Assembly (NCBI GenBank): GCA_036377075.1
Contig: DASUZB010000041.1
Coordinates: 1 to 20,117, forward strand
Source of the DNA: DASUZB01 sp036377075
GTDB lineage: Bacteria > Actinomycetota > CALGFH01
DNA length: 20,117 nt
Direction of reading: 5' to 3'
Shown here in pieces: positions 12,967 through 20,117 of the stretch; position 1 is the stretch's first letter, and the number at the start of each line of letters is the position of its first letter. The notes beneath the pieces are model-generated. The model was not told where the DNA came from and searched no databases. It saw only the letters and a list, made by a program, of their open reading frames with translations. A program made the position numbers and the translations under genes.

Positions 12967-14562
12967 ATGACGAACGCCGACCACCAAGGCAAGGAGGCAC
13001 GGCCGGCAGCCGTGCGGCGTGACCAGCCGGCCCCGGCCACCGCGTCCTCCCGTGACGGCGGGGGGATGCTCCGGTTCGGCACGGCGTCGGGCCGGTGGAC
13101 GATCGTGGCGACGGTCCTTGGTTCGGGGATCGCGGCGTTGGACGGCACCGTCGTCGGCATCGCGCTGCCCGCGATCGGCCGCCAGTTCCACGCCGACGTT
13201 TCCAGCCTGCAGTGGGTCGTGACCGGCTACACCCTGTCGCTTGCAGGGCTGCTGCTGCTGGGCGGCGCGCTAGGTGACTACTACGGCCGGCGGCGGGTGT
13301 TCGTCGTCGGGGTGGTCTGGTTCGCCGCCGCGTCGTTGCTGTGCGGGGTCGCGCCGTCGTCCGGGGTCCTGGTCGCGGCGAGGATCCTGCAGGGAGTGGG
13401 CGGGGCGCTGCTGACACCGGGGAGCCTCGCGATCCTGGAGGCGACGTTCGTCCCTGAGGACCGCTCGAGGGCGATCGGGGCGTGGTCGGGGTTCGGCGGC
13501 GTCGCCTCGGCCATCGGGCCGTTCCTGGGCGGCTGGCTGATCGAGGCCGTGTCCTGGCGGCTGGTGTTCTTCATCAACCTGCCGCTCGCCGTCGCGGTCG
13601 CGGCGATCGCGGTGCGCCACGTCCCCGAGTCGCGCGACGAGACCGCCTCCGGGCGCCTGGACTACCTGGGCGCGGCGCTGATCACCCTCGGCCTGACCGG
13701 GCTGACCTTCGGCCTGATCAGGGCCGGGTCCGCAGGCTGGACCGCGCCGGCGGTGGTCGGGGCGCTGGGGGGAGGGGTGGCGCTGCTGGGGGCGTTCCTG
13801 GTCGTCGAGTCCAGGAGCGCCCACCCGATGCTGCCGCTCGGCCTGTTCCGGTCGCGGCAGTTCACCGCGGCCAACGCCGTGACCTTCGTGGTGTACGCGG
13901 CGCTGGCCGGCGGCCTGTTCCTGCTCCCCGTCGAGCTCCAGGTCGTCGCCGGGTACAGCCCGATCGCGTCCGGCGCCGCGCTGCTGCCGGTGACCTTCAT
14001 CATGCTGGCGCTGTCGGCGCGCTCGGGCGCCCTCGCGACGCGGATCGGTCCCCGCCTGCAGATGAGCCTCGGGCCGATGGTCATCGCGACCGGCTTGGTC
14101 ATGCTCACCCGGATCGGCCCGACGGGTACCTACCTGGCGGCCGTGCTCCCGGGGGTCGTGGTGTACGGGCTGGGCCTGGCCATCAACGTCGCGCCGTTGA
14201 CCTCCACGGTGCTGGCCGCCGCGCCGGCGGAGCACGCGGGGATTGCCTCGGCGGTCAACAACGACGTCGCGCGGACCGCCGGGCTGATCGCGGTCGCGGT
14301 GCTGCCGGTCGCGGCCGGCATCACCGGCGCCGCCTACCTGGACCCCGCTCGGCTCGACCACGGCTTCACGACCGCGCTCCTGATCGCCGCCGCGCTGTGC
14401 GTCGCGGGCGGGCTGCTCGCCGCCGCGGCGATCCGCAACCCGGCGAAGGCCCGCCGGCCCGGGGTCCTGGTCCCGACGGGCTCGCACTGCGCCCTCGACG
14501 GCCCACCGCTCCGCGGACCGACCTCGGTGCCGCCGCCGGCCGCGGACGCCACCGCGACCTGA
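12967..14562 (+). CDS. DHA2-family MFS drug:proton antiporter
   Basis: A 531-residue protein with about fourteen hydrophobic segments, the layout of the DHA2 (EmrB/QacA) group. ALDGTVVGIALPAI (57-70) corresponds to the family motif LDxTVVNVALP in helix 1, with Gly in place of the usual Asn. Motif A is GDYYGRRR (103-110), motif B RILQGVGGA (139-147), and motif C GPFLGGWLIEAVSWRLVFFI (184-203), typical of antiporters. It would export lipophilic or cationic compounds with proton influx; the substrate is unknown. The first 40 residues are hydrophilic, and an alternative ATG at 13066 begins just before helix 1, so the start is not certain; neither has a good ribosome binding site. No TetR- or MarR-type regulator gene adjoins it, which is unusual for this group. 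The hairpin at 12920-12953 lies directly upstream. Confidence 0.92.
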   Translation: MTNADHQGKEARPAAVRRDQPAPATASSRDGGGMLRFGTASGRWTIVATVLGSGIAALDGTVVGIALPAIGRQFHADVSSLQWVVTGYTLSLAGLLLLGGALGDYYGRRRVFVVGVVWFAAASLLCGVAPSSGVLVAARILQGVGGALLTPGSLAILEATFVPEDRSRAIGAWSGFGGVASAIGPFLGGWLIEAVSWRLVFFINLPLAVAVAAIAVRHVPESRDETASGRLDYLGAALITLGLTGLTFGLIRAGSAGWTAPAVVGALGGGVALLGAFLVVESRSAHPMLPLGLFRSRQFTAANAVTFVVYAALAGGLFLLPVELQVVAGYSPIASGAALLPVTFIMLALSARSGALATRIGPRLQMSLGPMVIATGLVMLTRIGPTGTYLAAVLPGVVVYGLGLAINVAPLTSTVLAAAPAEHAGIASAVNNDVARTAGLIAVAVLPVAAGITGAAYLDPARLDHGFTTALLIAAALCVAGGLLAAAAIRNPAKARRPGVLVPTGSHCALDGPPLRGPTSVPPPAADATAT

Positions 14563-14691
14563 GGATCAAGTGGTCTGGGCCAAGTGGGAGCGCCGCTGCG
14601 CCGCGGCTGGACTGGAAGCCCCAGGGCGAGAAGCGACCTGCAGACCCGGAGAGCGGTGGCATGCAGCGATCCGATCGGCAACACTCGCACG

Positions 14692-15375
14692 ATGGCCGCC
14701 ATCCCGCCGCAGACGCTGTACCACCGAACGCTGGGCTGGCACGCCCCCGCGATGCGGCGAACCGTCATCGTGGCCTCCATCGGGCTGGTCGTCGCTGTCG
14801 TGGTCCTGTGGTTCGTGACCTGGAGGATGGCCATGGTCGCAGGCTGGGACGCCGCCGCGTCCATCTTCCTCGCGACCATCTGGCCGATCGTCATCCGAGC
14901 GGACGGCTCGCACACCGCCCAGCTCGCCATGCGTGAGGACGAGACCTCCGCCTCCGCGGCGGCGCTGCTGTTGGGGGCGAGCGTGGTCAGCCTGCTGGGC
15001 GTCGGCTTCGCCCTCAGCCTCGCGGGGCGGGAGAGCGGCCCGCCGCGGGTGCTGCTCATCGGCGTCGCGGTGCTGACCGTCGTGCTGTCGTGGACGGTGG
15101 TCAACACGGTCTACACCCTGCGCTACGCCGACCTGCACTTCGCGTCCAGGGCCGTGGGCATTGCCTTCGGCGACTCGGCCGGGCAGGAGCCGCCCACCTA
15201 CCGCGACTTCGCCTACGTCGCCTTCACGATCGGCATGACCTACCAGGTGTCCGACACGACCGTGCGCGACCCCCGGATCCGGCGCACCGTGCTCTCCCAC
15301 GCCCTCCTGTCGTACCTGTTCGGCGTCGTGATCGTGGGAGGTGCCGTCAACCTCATCGCCGGCCTGCTTCGCTGA
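14692..15375 (+). CDS. DUF1345-family membrane protein
   Basis: A 227-residue protein with five or six hydrophobic segments. The signature of DUF1345 is clear in the C-terminal half: TVVNTVYTLRYADLHF, YRDFAYVAFTIGMTYQVSDT and RRTVLSHALLSYLFGVVIVG. The N-terminal half has two helices around residues 24-45 and 48-66 and an acidic loop with MREDETSAS. The function of the family is unknown. ATG 14692 is used; no good ribosome binding site precedes it, and an in-frame GTG at 14656 is an alternative with a weak GGAG before it. The 130 bases between the exporter stop and this start contain only a weak hairpin at 14592-14607. Co-transcription with the exporter is possible but not shown. Confidence 0.85.
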   Translation: MAAIPPQTLYHRTLGWHAPAMRRTVIVASIGLVVAVVVLWFVTWRMAMVAGWDAAASIFLATIWPIVIRADGSHTAQLAMREDETSASAAALLLGASVVSLLGVGFALSLAGRESGPPRVLLIGVAVLTVVLSWTVVNTVYTLRYADLHFASRAVGIAFGDSAGQEPPTYRDFAYVAFTIGMTYQVSDTTVRDPRIRRTVLSHALLSYLFGVVIVGGAVNLIAGLLR

Positions 15376-15781
15376 TCCGTCGTCGGCCCGACCGTCAGGC
15401 ATCAGGTCGGTCACCCACCCTGGCTCCACGGCCCTGATGGACAGGCGTCTCGTGGGCGACGCCGTTCGGGTCCGAGCTCTGCATGCGCGGCCTCCCATCG
15501 GGCACCCTGGTCCGTCGCCCGAGTCGGGTGGGACCACTCCACCTCGAGGGCGAACCGGCGCATCAGGTTACCGTCGGACCGCGGCACAGGTTGACGGCGC
15601 CCTCCATGCCCAGGCCTCGAGCCTGGCCTTGGGACCGCCGCCACCGCTGTACCAAGGTGGAGGGTGCCCAACGGCTACACGGCCGGGGTACGGTTGCCGG
15701 AGCGACCGACGCCAGCCCGACGCGGGACGCCCAGGCCCGCGCACCCGACGGCGTCGCGACGGCACCGTAGAGGAGGCTGGG
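15376..15781. other. Gene-poor stretch
   Basis: No protein on either strand shows a recognisable family pattern here. A short inverted repeat, CCGACC at 15388-15393 with GGTCGG at 15405-15410, lies 12 bases after the DUF1345 stop and may be a weak terminator. Open frames exist on both strands because of the high GC content, but they look like low-complexity Arg/Pro/Ala sequence. No clear promoter was found for the genes downstream. Confidence 0.4.
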
Positions 15782-15934
15782 ATGACCCCCGACGAGCACC
15801 AGCCGGAGTCCGGTTCGAGTGGCCAAGGCATCGAAGCTGGGCGCGGGCCGGCGGGGGCGGTGGAGGCCGGCTCGCGAGTACCTCGCCCCGGGTTGGAGCA
15901 GGAACCCACACCGGAGCCGCCACGCAGCGGCTAG
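15782..15934 (+). CDS. Possible small protein, 50 residues, disordered
   Basis: ATG 15782 is preceded by GAGGAGG with a five-base spacer, one of the best ribosome binding sites in the window, and opens a 50-codon frame. The predicted peptide is rich in Glu, Pro, Gly and Ser (for example MTPDEHQPESGSSGQGIEAG) with no hydrophobic segment, so it would be disordered and acidic. I do not recognise it. The next gene, the glucosidase, starts 72 bases later on the same strand, also with a strong ribosome binding site. It could be a real small gene or a leader peptide, or the site could be chance. Confidence 0.35.
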   Translation: MTPDEHQPESGSSGQGIEAGRGPAGAVEAGSRVPRPGLEQEPTPEPPRSG

Positions 15935-16006
15935 GCCTTGCCGGCCAGGACTGCGCCCTTGGTTGGGCGTGCATCGGGTCCGTGCTCGCGCGCCAAGGAG
16001 GTACCG

Positions 16007-18769
16007 ATGCTCCCGGTTCAGCCTGGGTCGCCGCACGGAGCCCAACGCCAGCCTGGGACCTTGAGGGCTGAGCGCGAGCGGGTGAAGGGCCTGGACCGGC
16101 CGGCGTCCGCGGCTCGGCAGGCGGGCGACTGGCGGCTGTGGGGGCCGTACCTGAGCGAGCGCCAGTGGGGCACGGTCCGGGAGGACTACAGCGCCGACGG
16201 CGGGGCGTGGGGCTACCTGCCGCACGACCATGCCCGGTCCCGGGCGTACCGCTGGGGTGAGGACGGGCTGGCCGGGTTCAGCGACGTCGAGCAGCGGCTG
16301 TGCCTGGCCCTGGCGTTGTGGAACGGGCGCGACCCGATCCTCAAGGAGCGGCCGTTCGGCTTGACCGGCCCCGAGGGGAACCACGGTGAGGACGTCAAGG
16401 ACTATTGGTGGTACCTGGACGCCGTTCCCAGCCATGCCTGGAACCGGTGGCGCTACCACTACCCGCAGGCCGCCTTCCCCTACGAGGACCTGCACGCCGA
16501 GAACGGCCGGCGCGGCCGGCACGACCCCGAGTACGAGCTGCTCGACACGGGCGCCTTCGAGGGGGACCGGTACTGGATCGTCGAGGTGCACTACGCCAAG
16601 GCGACGCCCACCGACCTGCTGATGTCGGTGCAGGTCACCAACGCCGGACCCGACCAGGAGCTGCTCCACGCCCTGCCGACGGCCTGGTTCCGGAACACCT
16701 GGTCCTGGGACCCCGACGCTTCCAGACCGGAGCTCGCCGCGGCCGGGGACGCGGCCGTCGCCGTCCACCACCCGACCCTGGGCGAGCTGGAGCTGCTGGC
16801 CGCCCCAGGCCCGGACGGGACCGGGCCGACGCTGCTGTTCTGCGACAACGAGAGCAACCTCCAGCGCCTCTACGGCGTGCGGTCGGCGACGCCCTACCCC
16901 AAGGACGGGATCAACGACCACGTCGTGTCGGCTGCGGCCACGGTCGATCCCGCCCGCCGCGGCACCAAGTGCGCCGCCTGGTACCGCGTCGAGGTCGCGC
17001 CGGGGTCGACGGTGGAGCTGCGCCTGCGGCTGCGCCCCACCGGGTCGGCGCCGGACGCCGTAACGGCGCTGGGGGCCGACTTCGAGCGGGTCGTCGCCAC
17101 GAGGAGGGGGGAGGCCGACGAGTTCTACGCCGAGCTCACCCCCGTGGCCGCCTCGCCCGACGAGGCGGCGGTGATGCGCCAGGCCTTCGCCGGGATGCTG
17201 TGGAGCAAGCAGCTCTACCACTACGGCGTGGCCCGGTGGCTCGACGGCGACCCCGGGCAGCCGCCGCCCCCGGCCTCGCGGCGCACCGGCCGCAACGCCC
17301 GCTGGCGCAGCTTCGACGCCTTCGACGTCATGTCGATGCCGGACAAGTGGGAGTACCCCTGGTTCGCCGCCTGGGACCTCGCCTTCCACTGCGTGGCCCT
17401 CGCCCACGTCGACCCCGGGTTCGCCAAGCAGCAGCTGCTGCTGGTCTGCCGCGAGTGGTTCCAGCACCCCAACGGCGCCCTGCCCGCCTACGAGTGGGAC
17501 TTCGGCGACGTCAACCCGCCGGTGCAGGCGTGGGCGGCGCTGGAGGTCTTCGCCATCGACGGCGGCCGCGACCTCGACTTCCTCAGCCGCGTCTTCGACA
17601 AGCTGCTGGTCAACTTCACCTGGTGGGTCAACCGGGAGGACGCCGACGGGTCGAACCTGTTCGAGGGCGGGTTCCTCGGGCTGGACAACATCGGGCCGCT
17701 CGACCGGTCGCACCTGCCCGTCGGGGGCGTCCTGGAGCAGGCCGACGCCACCGGCTGGATGGCGGCCTACGCGCTGGCGATGACCACGATCGCGGCGATC
17801 CTGCACCGCACCGGACGCCGGCCGGCGCTGGACCTGGTCCACAAGTTCCTCGAGCACTTCGCCGAGATCCGCGACGCGATGGACCGCCAGGGAATGTGGG
17901 ACGACGCCGACGGCCTGTTCTACGACCGGATCGTCACGCCCGGCGGCGTGGTGCCGGTGAAGGTCCACTCGATGGTCGGCATCATCCCGGTGCTCGCCGT
18001 CGCGGTGATCGACGAGCAGCTGCTGGACCGGGCCGTCGCCCCGGGCAAGCAGTTCGCCGCCTTCCTCGACCGCCAAGGGCTGCGCGACCCCGGGAAGCTG
18101 GCCGAGGCCGGCGTCCTGCGTGGCGAGCCGGGGCGCAGGCGGCTGCTCACGGGCGCCGTGGGCGTCGAGCGGGTCCTGCGCCTGCTCCGCAGGCTGTTCG
18201 ACCCGCAGGAGTTCCTCTCCCCGTACGGCCTGCGCTCCCTCTCCGCCTTCCACCGCGACCACCCCTACACGCTCCAGGTCGGGGGGGTGCGCGCCACCGT
18301 GGACTACGAGCCCGCCGAATCGACCACCGACCTGTTCGGCGGCAACTCCAACTGGCGCGGGCCGCTGTGGTTCCCGCTGAACTTCCTGGCCGTCAGCGCG
18401 CTGCAGCGCTACCACCGCTTCTTCGGCGACGACCTGACCCTCGAGTACCCCACCGGGTCGGGCCGCCAGCAGACCCTCGACGCCGCCGCCGCCGACCTGT
18501 GGGCCCGCCTGGTCTCGATCTTCCTCGTCGGCGCGGACGGGCGGCGACCCTGCTTCGGCTGGGTCGACCGGCTGCAGCACGACCCGAACTGGAAGGACAA
18601 CCTGGTGTTCAACGAGTACTTCCACGCCGACAACGCGGCCGGCCTCGGCGCCTCCCACCAGACCGGATGGACCGGCATCGTGGCCGACGTCATCCGGCGC
18701 CGGCACGGGGCGGTCCCGTCGATCGACGACGTCGTGCGCGCCCTGGCGGCGCCGGGCGAGCAGCCGTGA
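16007..18769 (+). CDS. GH63-like glucosidase (MGH1 type)
   Basis: A 920-residue protein of the family annotated simply as glucosidase, related to GH63 (alpha/alpha)6-barrel enzymes such as YgjK and mannosylglycerate hydrolase. Family stretches include WGEDGLAGFSDVEQRLCLAL, LTGPEGNHGEDVKDYWWYLD, PWFAAWDLAFHCVALAHVDP, YEWDFGDVNPPVQAWAALEV, GGNSNWRGPLWFPLNFLAV and VFNEYFHADN. Residues up to about 380 form the N-terminal beta-rich part, and the remainder the barrel. By analogy with GH63, Asp457 (in AAWD) would be the acid and Glu870 (in NEYFHADN) the base; this is inference. No signal peptide is seen, so it probably acts in the cytoplasm on alpha-glucosides or glucosylglycerate-like compounds. 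ATG 16007 has AAGGAGG five bases before it. Its stop overlaps the GTG of the glgX remnant (GTGA), showing that a glycogen-debranching gene once followed in the operon. Confidence 0.9.
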   Translation: MLPVQPGSPHGAQRQPGTLRAERERVKGLDRPASAARQAGDWRLWGPYLSERQWGTVREDYSADGGAWGYLPHDHARSRAYRWGEDGLAGFSDVEQRLCLALALWNGRDPILKERPFGLTGPEGNHGEDVKDYWWYLDAVPSHAWNRWRYHYPQAAFPYEDLHAENGRRGRHDPEYELLDTGAFEGDRYWIVEVHYAKATPTDLLMSVQVTNAGPDQELLHALPTAWFRNTWSWDPDASRPELAAAGDAAVAVHHPTLGELELLAAPGPDGTGPTLLFCDNESNLQRLYGVRSATPYPKDGINDHVVSAAATVDPARRGTKCAAWYRVEVAPGSTVELRLRLRPTGSAPDAVTALGADFERVVATRRGEADEFYAELTPVAASPDEAAVMRQAFAGMLWSKQLYHYGVARWLDGDPGQPPPPASRRTGRNARWRSFDAFDVMSMPDKWEYPWFAAWDLAFHCVALAHVDPGFAKQQLLLVCREWFQHPNGALPAYEWDFGDVNPPVQAWAALEVFAIDGGRDLDFLSRVFDKLLVNFTWWVNREDADGSNLFEGGFLGLDNIGPLDRSHLPVGGVLEQADATGWMAAYALAMTTIAAILHRTGRRPALDLVHKFLEHFAEIRDAMDRQGMWDDADGLFYDRIVTPGGVVPVKVHSMVGIIPVLAVAVIDEQLLDRAVAPGKQFAAFLDRQGLRDPGKLAEAGVLRGEPGRRRLLTGAVGVERVLRLLRRLFDPQEFLSPYGLRSLSAFHRDHPYTLQVGGVRATVDYEPAESTTDLFGGNSNWRGPLWFPLNFLAVSALQRYHRFFGDDLTLEYPTGSGRQQTLDAAAADLWARLVSIFLVGADGRRPCFGWVDRLQHDPNWKDNLVFNEYFHADNAAGLGASHQTGWTGIVADVIRRRHGAVPSIDDVVRALAAPGEQP

Positions 18770-18891
18770 ACGCGACAACCCTGCCCGGCGCGCCGTTCCC
18801 CCTCGGCGCCATCCCCGTCCCGAGCGGCACCAACTTCGCGGTCGCCTCCGCCGTCGACGGCGTGCTGCTGTGCCTGCTCGACGCCGACGGT
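18766..18891 (+). pseudogene. glgX: Glycogen debranching enzyme, N-terminal 42 codons only
   Basis: GTG 18766 overlaps the glucosidase stop by four bases. The first 42 codons read LPGAPFPLGAIPVPSGTNFA and then VLLCLLDADG, matching the start of GlgX/TreX-type debranching enzymes (family form PGxPxPLGAxxxxxGTNFAxFS, then VELCLFD), the carbohydrate-binding CBM48 part. Intact members have about 700 residues. After 18891 the sequence becomes a transposase fragment on the opposite strand, and the frame runs on through it without meaning until TGA at 19057-19059, 97 residues in all. No other part of glgX is found in the window. A function in glycogen breakdown together with the glucosidase is therefore lost here, unless another copy exists elsewhere. 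Confidence 0.75.
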
Positions 18892-19045
18892 GTGCAGCTC
18901 GATGAAGAACAAGACGTAGAGGGTCTTGAGCCGCACGGTCTCCACGCTGAAGAAGGCGGCGGCGATGATGCCTGTGGCCTGCGCCGTAGGAACGCTCGCC
19001 AGGTGGCCGACGCCCGTCGGGGAACAGGCCGGAGCCCGTCGCCAG
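18892..19045 (-). pseudogene. IS3/IS481-type transposase fragment, frameshifted
   Basis: On the minus strand, from about 19045, codons read LRPVPRRASATWRAFLRR; then, after a one-base shift near 18987, QATGIIAAAFFSVETVRLK and LYVLFFIELHT, ending at 18892. This is the junction between the HTH domain and the start of the DDE domain of the same transposase group as the fragment at 1265-1666. ASATWRAFLRR is equivalent to ASKTWPAFLRQ there, and comparison of the two DNA stretches shows one base missing here in the GCAGG region. The first catalytic residue region (FFSVET) is retained, but the rest of the catalytic domain is missing. The 133 bases to the next gene (19046-19178) contain nothing I recognise. 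Confidence 0.75.
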
Positions 19046-19178
19046 CGGTAAGTGGATGAAACCAGGCCCTAAGGTCGAGGGGCTGTTCACCCCGTTGCTC
19101 CCAGAAGCGGCCCGAGCCGTCCGGGCGGTCCGAGACGTCCACGGAGCGACCCCGGCGCCGGTCGCTGGCTCAACGCTG

Positions 19179-19649
19179 CTAGGGGGACTCCTCCGCCTGG
19201 TCCCGGGTGCCGCGGGAGGGGCCGGCGTTGACGCCGCAGGCGCCGTCACAGAAGGGCTGGTTCTGGGTGCGGCCGCAGGCGCACAGCGCGGCCCGGGTCT
19301 CAGCCAGCGGCCCCTCGGGAGTGTCCAGGACAAGCTCGCCGCGGACCAGCAGCGGCCCCGCCGGGTCACGGGTGATGATGGTCGGACGGGTCGGCTCCTC
19401 GGGAGCATCGGCGGCCAGGCGGTAGTGGAGGGCGCCGGTGGGGCAGCGGCGCACGACCTCGGCGATGGTGTTGGGGTCGGCCAGGTCGGCGCGGATCCAG
19501 GGCCGGCGGGTCGGGTCGAATACCTGGGGCAGCCCGCGGACGCATTCGGCGTAGTGGCGGCAGCGGCCCCGGTCGTAGAGGACGGTGATCTCCGGGGCCG
19601 CATAGGCCCGGCCGAGCCGGTTGTCGTCAGCTGGCCTGTCCATGGTCAT
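19179..19649 (-). CDS. YjdI-type 4Fe-4S domain fused to a variant CDGSH domain
   Basis: A 156-residue protein. Residues about 20-78 are the Fer4_19 (YjdI) domain: VLYDRGRCRHYAECVRGLPQ and RRCPTGALHYR, with Cys30, Cys36 and Cys69 as cluster ligands, the same spacing as in E. coli YjdI. Residues about 95-140 form a CDGSH-type domain (CxC, then PxCDG): Cys123, Cys125 and Cys134. In CDGSH proteins the fourth ligand is His four residues after the last Cys; here that position is Cys138 (CDGAC). The tail after it is hydrophilic and does not match the usual end of the domain. The protein would hold two iron-sulfur clusters in the cytoplasm; the role is unknown, probably electron transfer or redox stress. 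Start ATG 19649 overlaps the GNAT stop by four bases; ATG 19643 is an alternative. Confidence 0.88.
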   Translation of the reverse strand: MTMDRPADDNRLGRAYAAPEITVLYDRGRCRHYAECVRGLPQVFDPTRRPWIRADLADPNTIAEVVRRCPTGALHYRLAADAPEEPTRPTIITRDPAGPLLVRGELVLDTPEGPLAETRAALCACGRTQNQPFCDGACGVNAGPSRGTRDQAEESP

Positions 19650-19993
19650 TGGGGGGCGGCCGGGTCACCGGCGACCAGGTCGGCCTGGTCGGGGTGGCGG
19701 CGCAGGTAGGCCCGGACGAACTGACAGAGGGGAACGAGTTTGAGCCCACGGGCGCGGAGGTCCTCCAAGGCGCCGACGACCAGCCGCTCGCCTAGCCCCT
19801 GGCCGGCGAAGGCGGGGTCGATCTCGGTGTGGATCAGGTACACCACGCCTGGCTCGGACCGGTACTCGATCAGCCCGGCACGGGTCGTTCCCAGCCAGAG
19901 CTCGTAGCGCGACGCCCGCGGATTGTCGGTGACACGGGGCTCTGTGGCAGCGTTCTCGGGCTGCTGCGGACCGGCACCGAGCTTGCCCGCCAT
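19646..19993 (-). CDS. YjdJ-like GNAT acetyltransferase
   Basis: A 115-residue protein. Residues about 24-108 form the small GNAT domain: YELWLGTTRAGLIEYRSEPG, then HTEIDPAFAGQGLGERLVVG with the acetyl-CoA-binding motif QGLGERL (65-71), and LVPLCQFVRAYLRRHP. The last segment corresponds to PLCPFAKHEF of E. coli YjdJ, and in E. coli yjdI and yjdJ are also neighbours, which supports the assignment. Substrate unknown. The first 23 residues are a hydrophilic extension. AGGAGG-like sequence lies about nine bases before ATG 19993. The end overlaps the start of the YjdI-CDGSH gene by four bases (ATGA), so translation is coupled, and the YceI-like gene lies only 33 bases upstream, indicating one operon. 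Confidence 0.88.
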   Translation of the reverse strand: MAGKLGAGPQQPENAATEPRVTDNPRASRYELWLGTTRAGLIEYRSEPGVVYLIHTEIDPAFAGQGLGERLVVGALEDLRARGLKLVPLCQFVRAYLRRHPDQADLVAGDPAAPQ

Positions 19994-20026
19994 CGAAGGT
20001 TCCCTCCTGGAGGTCGGTGGTCCGCG

Positions 20027-20117
20027 TTAGGTGGTCGGCTGGGGTGGGGTGAGGACGGCTTCGATCTCGATGAAGACCTGGATGCGGTCGCCGATGACCA
20101 CCCCGCCGCCGTCCAAG
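20027..20117 (-). CDS. YceI-family protein, C-terminal end (cut by window)
   Basis: On the minus strand the frame enters from the window edge and reads LDGGGVVIGDRIQVFIEIEA, then VLTPPQPTT and a TAA stop at 20027-20029. GGGVVIGDRIQVFIEIEAVL fits the last two strands of YceI-like lipocalin-fold proteins, which bind polyisoprenoids or similar lipids and are often induced under acid or oxidative stress. Only 29 residues are visible, so the assignment rests on this end alone. The stop is 33 bases from the GNAT start. Confidence 0.6.
   Translation of the reverse strand, partial: LDGGGVVIGDRIQVFIEIEAVLTPPQPTT

Noticed and set aside
13270..14487. A 405-codon minus-strand frame opposite the exporter
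   Set aside because: Arg/Gln/Gly-rich shadow frame; the plus strand encodes a complete DHA2 transporter.
15563..19603. A 1346-codon open frame on the minus strand
   Set aside because: It lies antisense to the glucosidase and runs through unrelated genes and the transposase scar; composition is that of a GC-rich shadow frame, without any domain pattern.
1..20117. CRISPR arrays, tRNA and rRNA genes
   Set aside because: No regularly spaced repeats, cloverleaf-like sequences or rRNA-like stretches were seen on reading both strands.

Overview
The window is very GC-rich DNA, with strongly GC-biased third codon positions and many GTG starts. The gene families (HxlR and Lrp regulators, DHA2 transporter, HdeD, DUF1345, GH63-type glucosidase next to GlgX, YjdI/CDGSH protein) and actinobacterial-type IS remnants suggest a free-living, probably soil, Actinomycetota. 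Genus cannot be judged. No rRNA, tRNA or CRISPR array was seen.

Layout. Positions 1-1216: the 3' part of a saccharopine-dehydrogenase-like oxidoreductase followed by a small four-helix membrane protein. Positions 1265-1922: a scar made of an IS transposase fragment joined to the 3' part of a quinone-oxidoreductase-like gene. Positions 1919-2997: an Lrp/AsnC regulator divergent from a probably leaderless rhodanese. Positions 3068-5326: a TPR/metallo-beta-lactamase/alkylsulfatase-dimerisation-like hydrolase followed by an HxlR regulator, with a promoter and palindrome upstream. Positions 5653-6030: a small ABM-fold protein. Positions 6036-8330: a membrane-bound GGDEF-EAL protein with both catalytic motifs and an I-site. 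Positions 8447-11420: an SDR convergent with a two-gene unit made of an alpha-oxoamine-synthase-like PLP enzyme and a SAM methyltransferase, possibly a small lipid or signal pathway.

Positions 11521-12108: an IS6-family element with recognisable inverted ends and an internal deletion in its transposase. Positions 12177-15375: three membrane proteins (HdeD-like, DHA2 exporter, DUF1345). Positions 15376-15781 are gene-poor. Positions 15782-15934: a possible 50-codon gene with a strong ribosome binding site. Positions 16007-18891: a GH63-like glucosidase coupled by a GTGA overlap to glgX, of which only 42 codons remain before a second IS transposase remnant. Positions 19179-20117, minus strand: a YceI-like gene (cut by the window edge), a YjdJ-like GNAT protein and a YjdI-CDGSH iron-sulfur fusion, probably one operon.

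No complete known defence system or biosynthetic cluster is present. The points most worth checking are the CDGSH domain whose histidine ligand is replaced by cysteine, the unusual alpha-oxoamine synthase with its methyltransferase and SDR neighbours, the palindrome over the hydrolase promoter, and three decayed mobile-element scars, two of which cut metabolic genes. All calls come from reading the sequence and remembered family patterns; no search was run.
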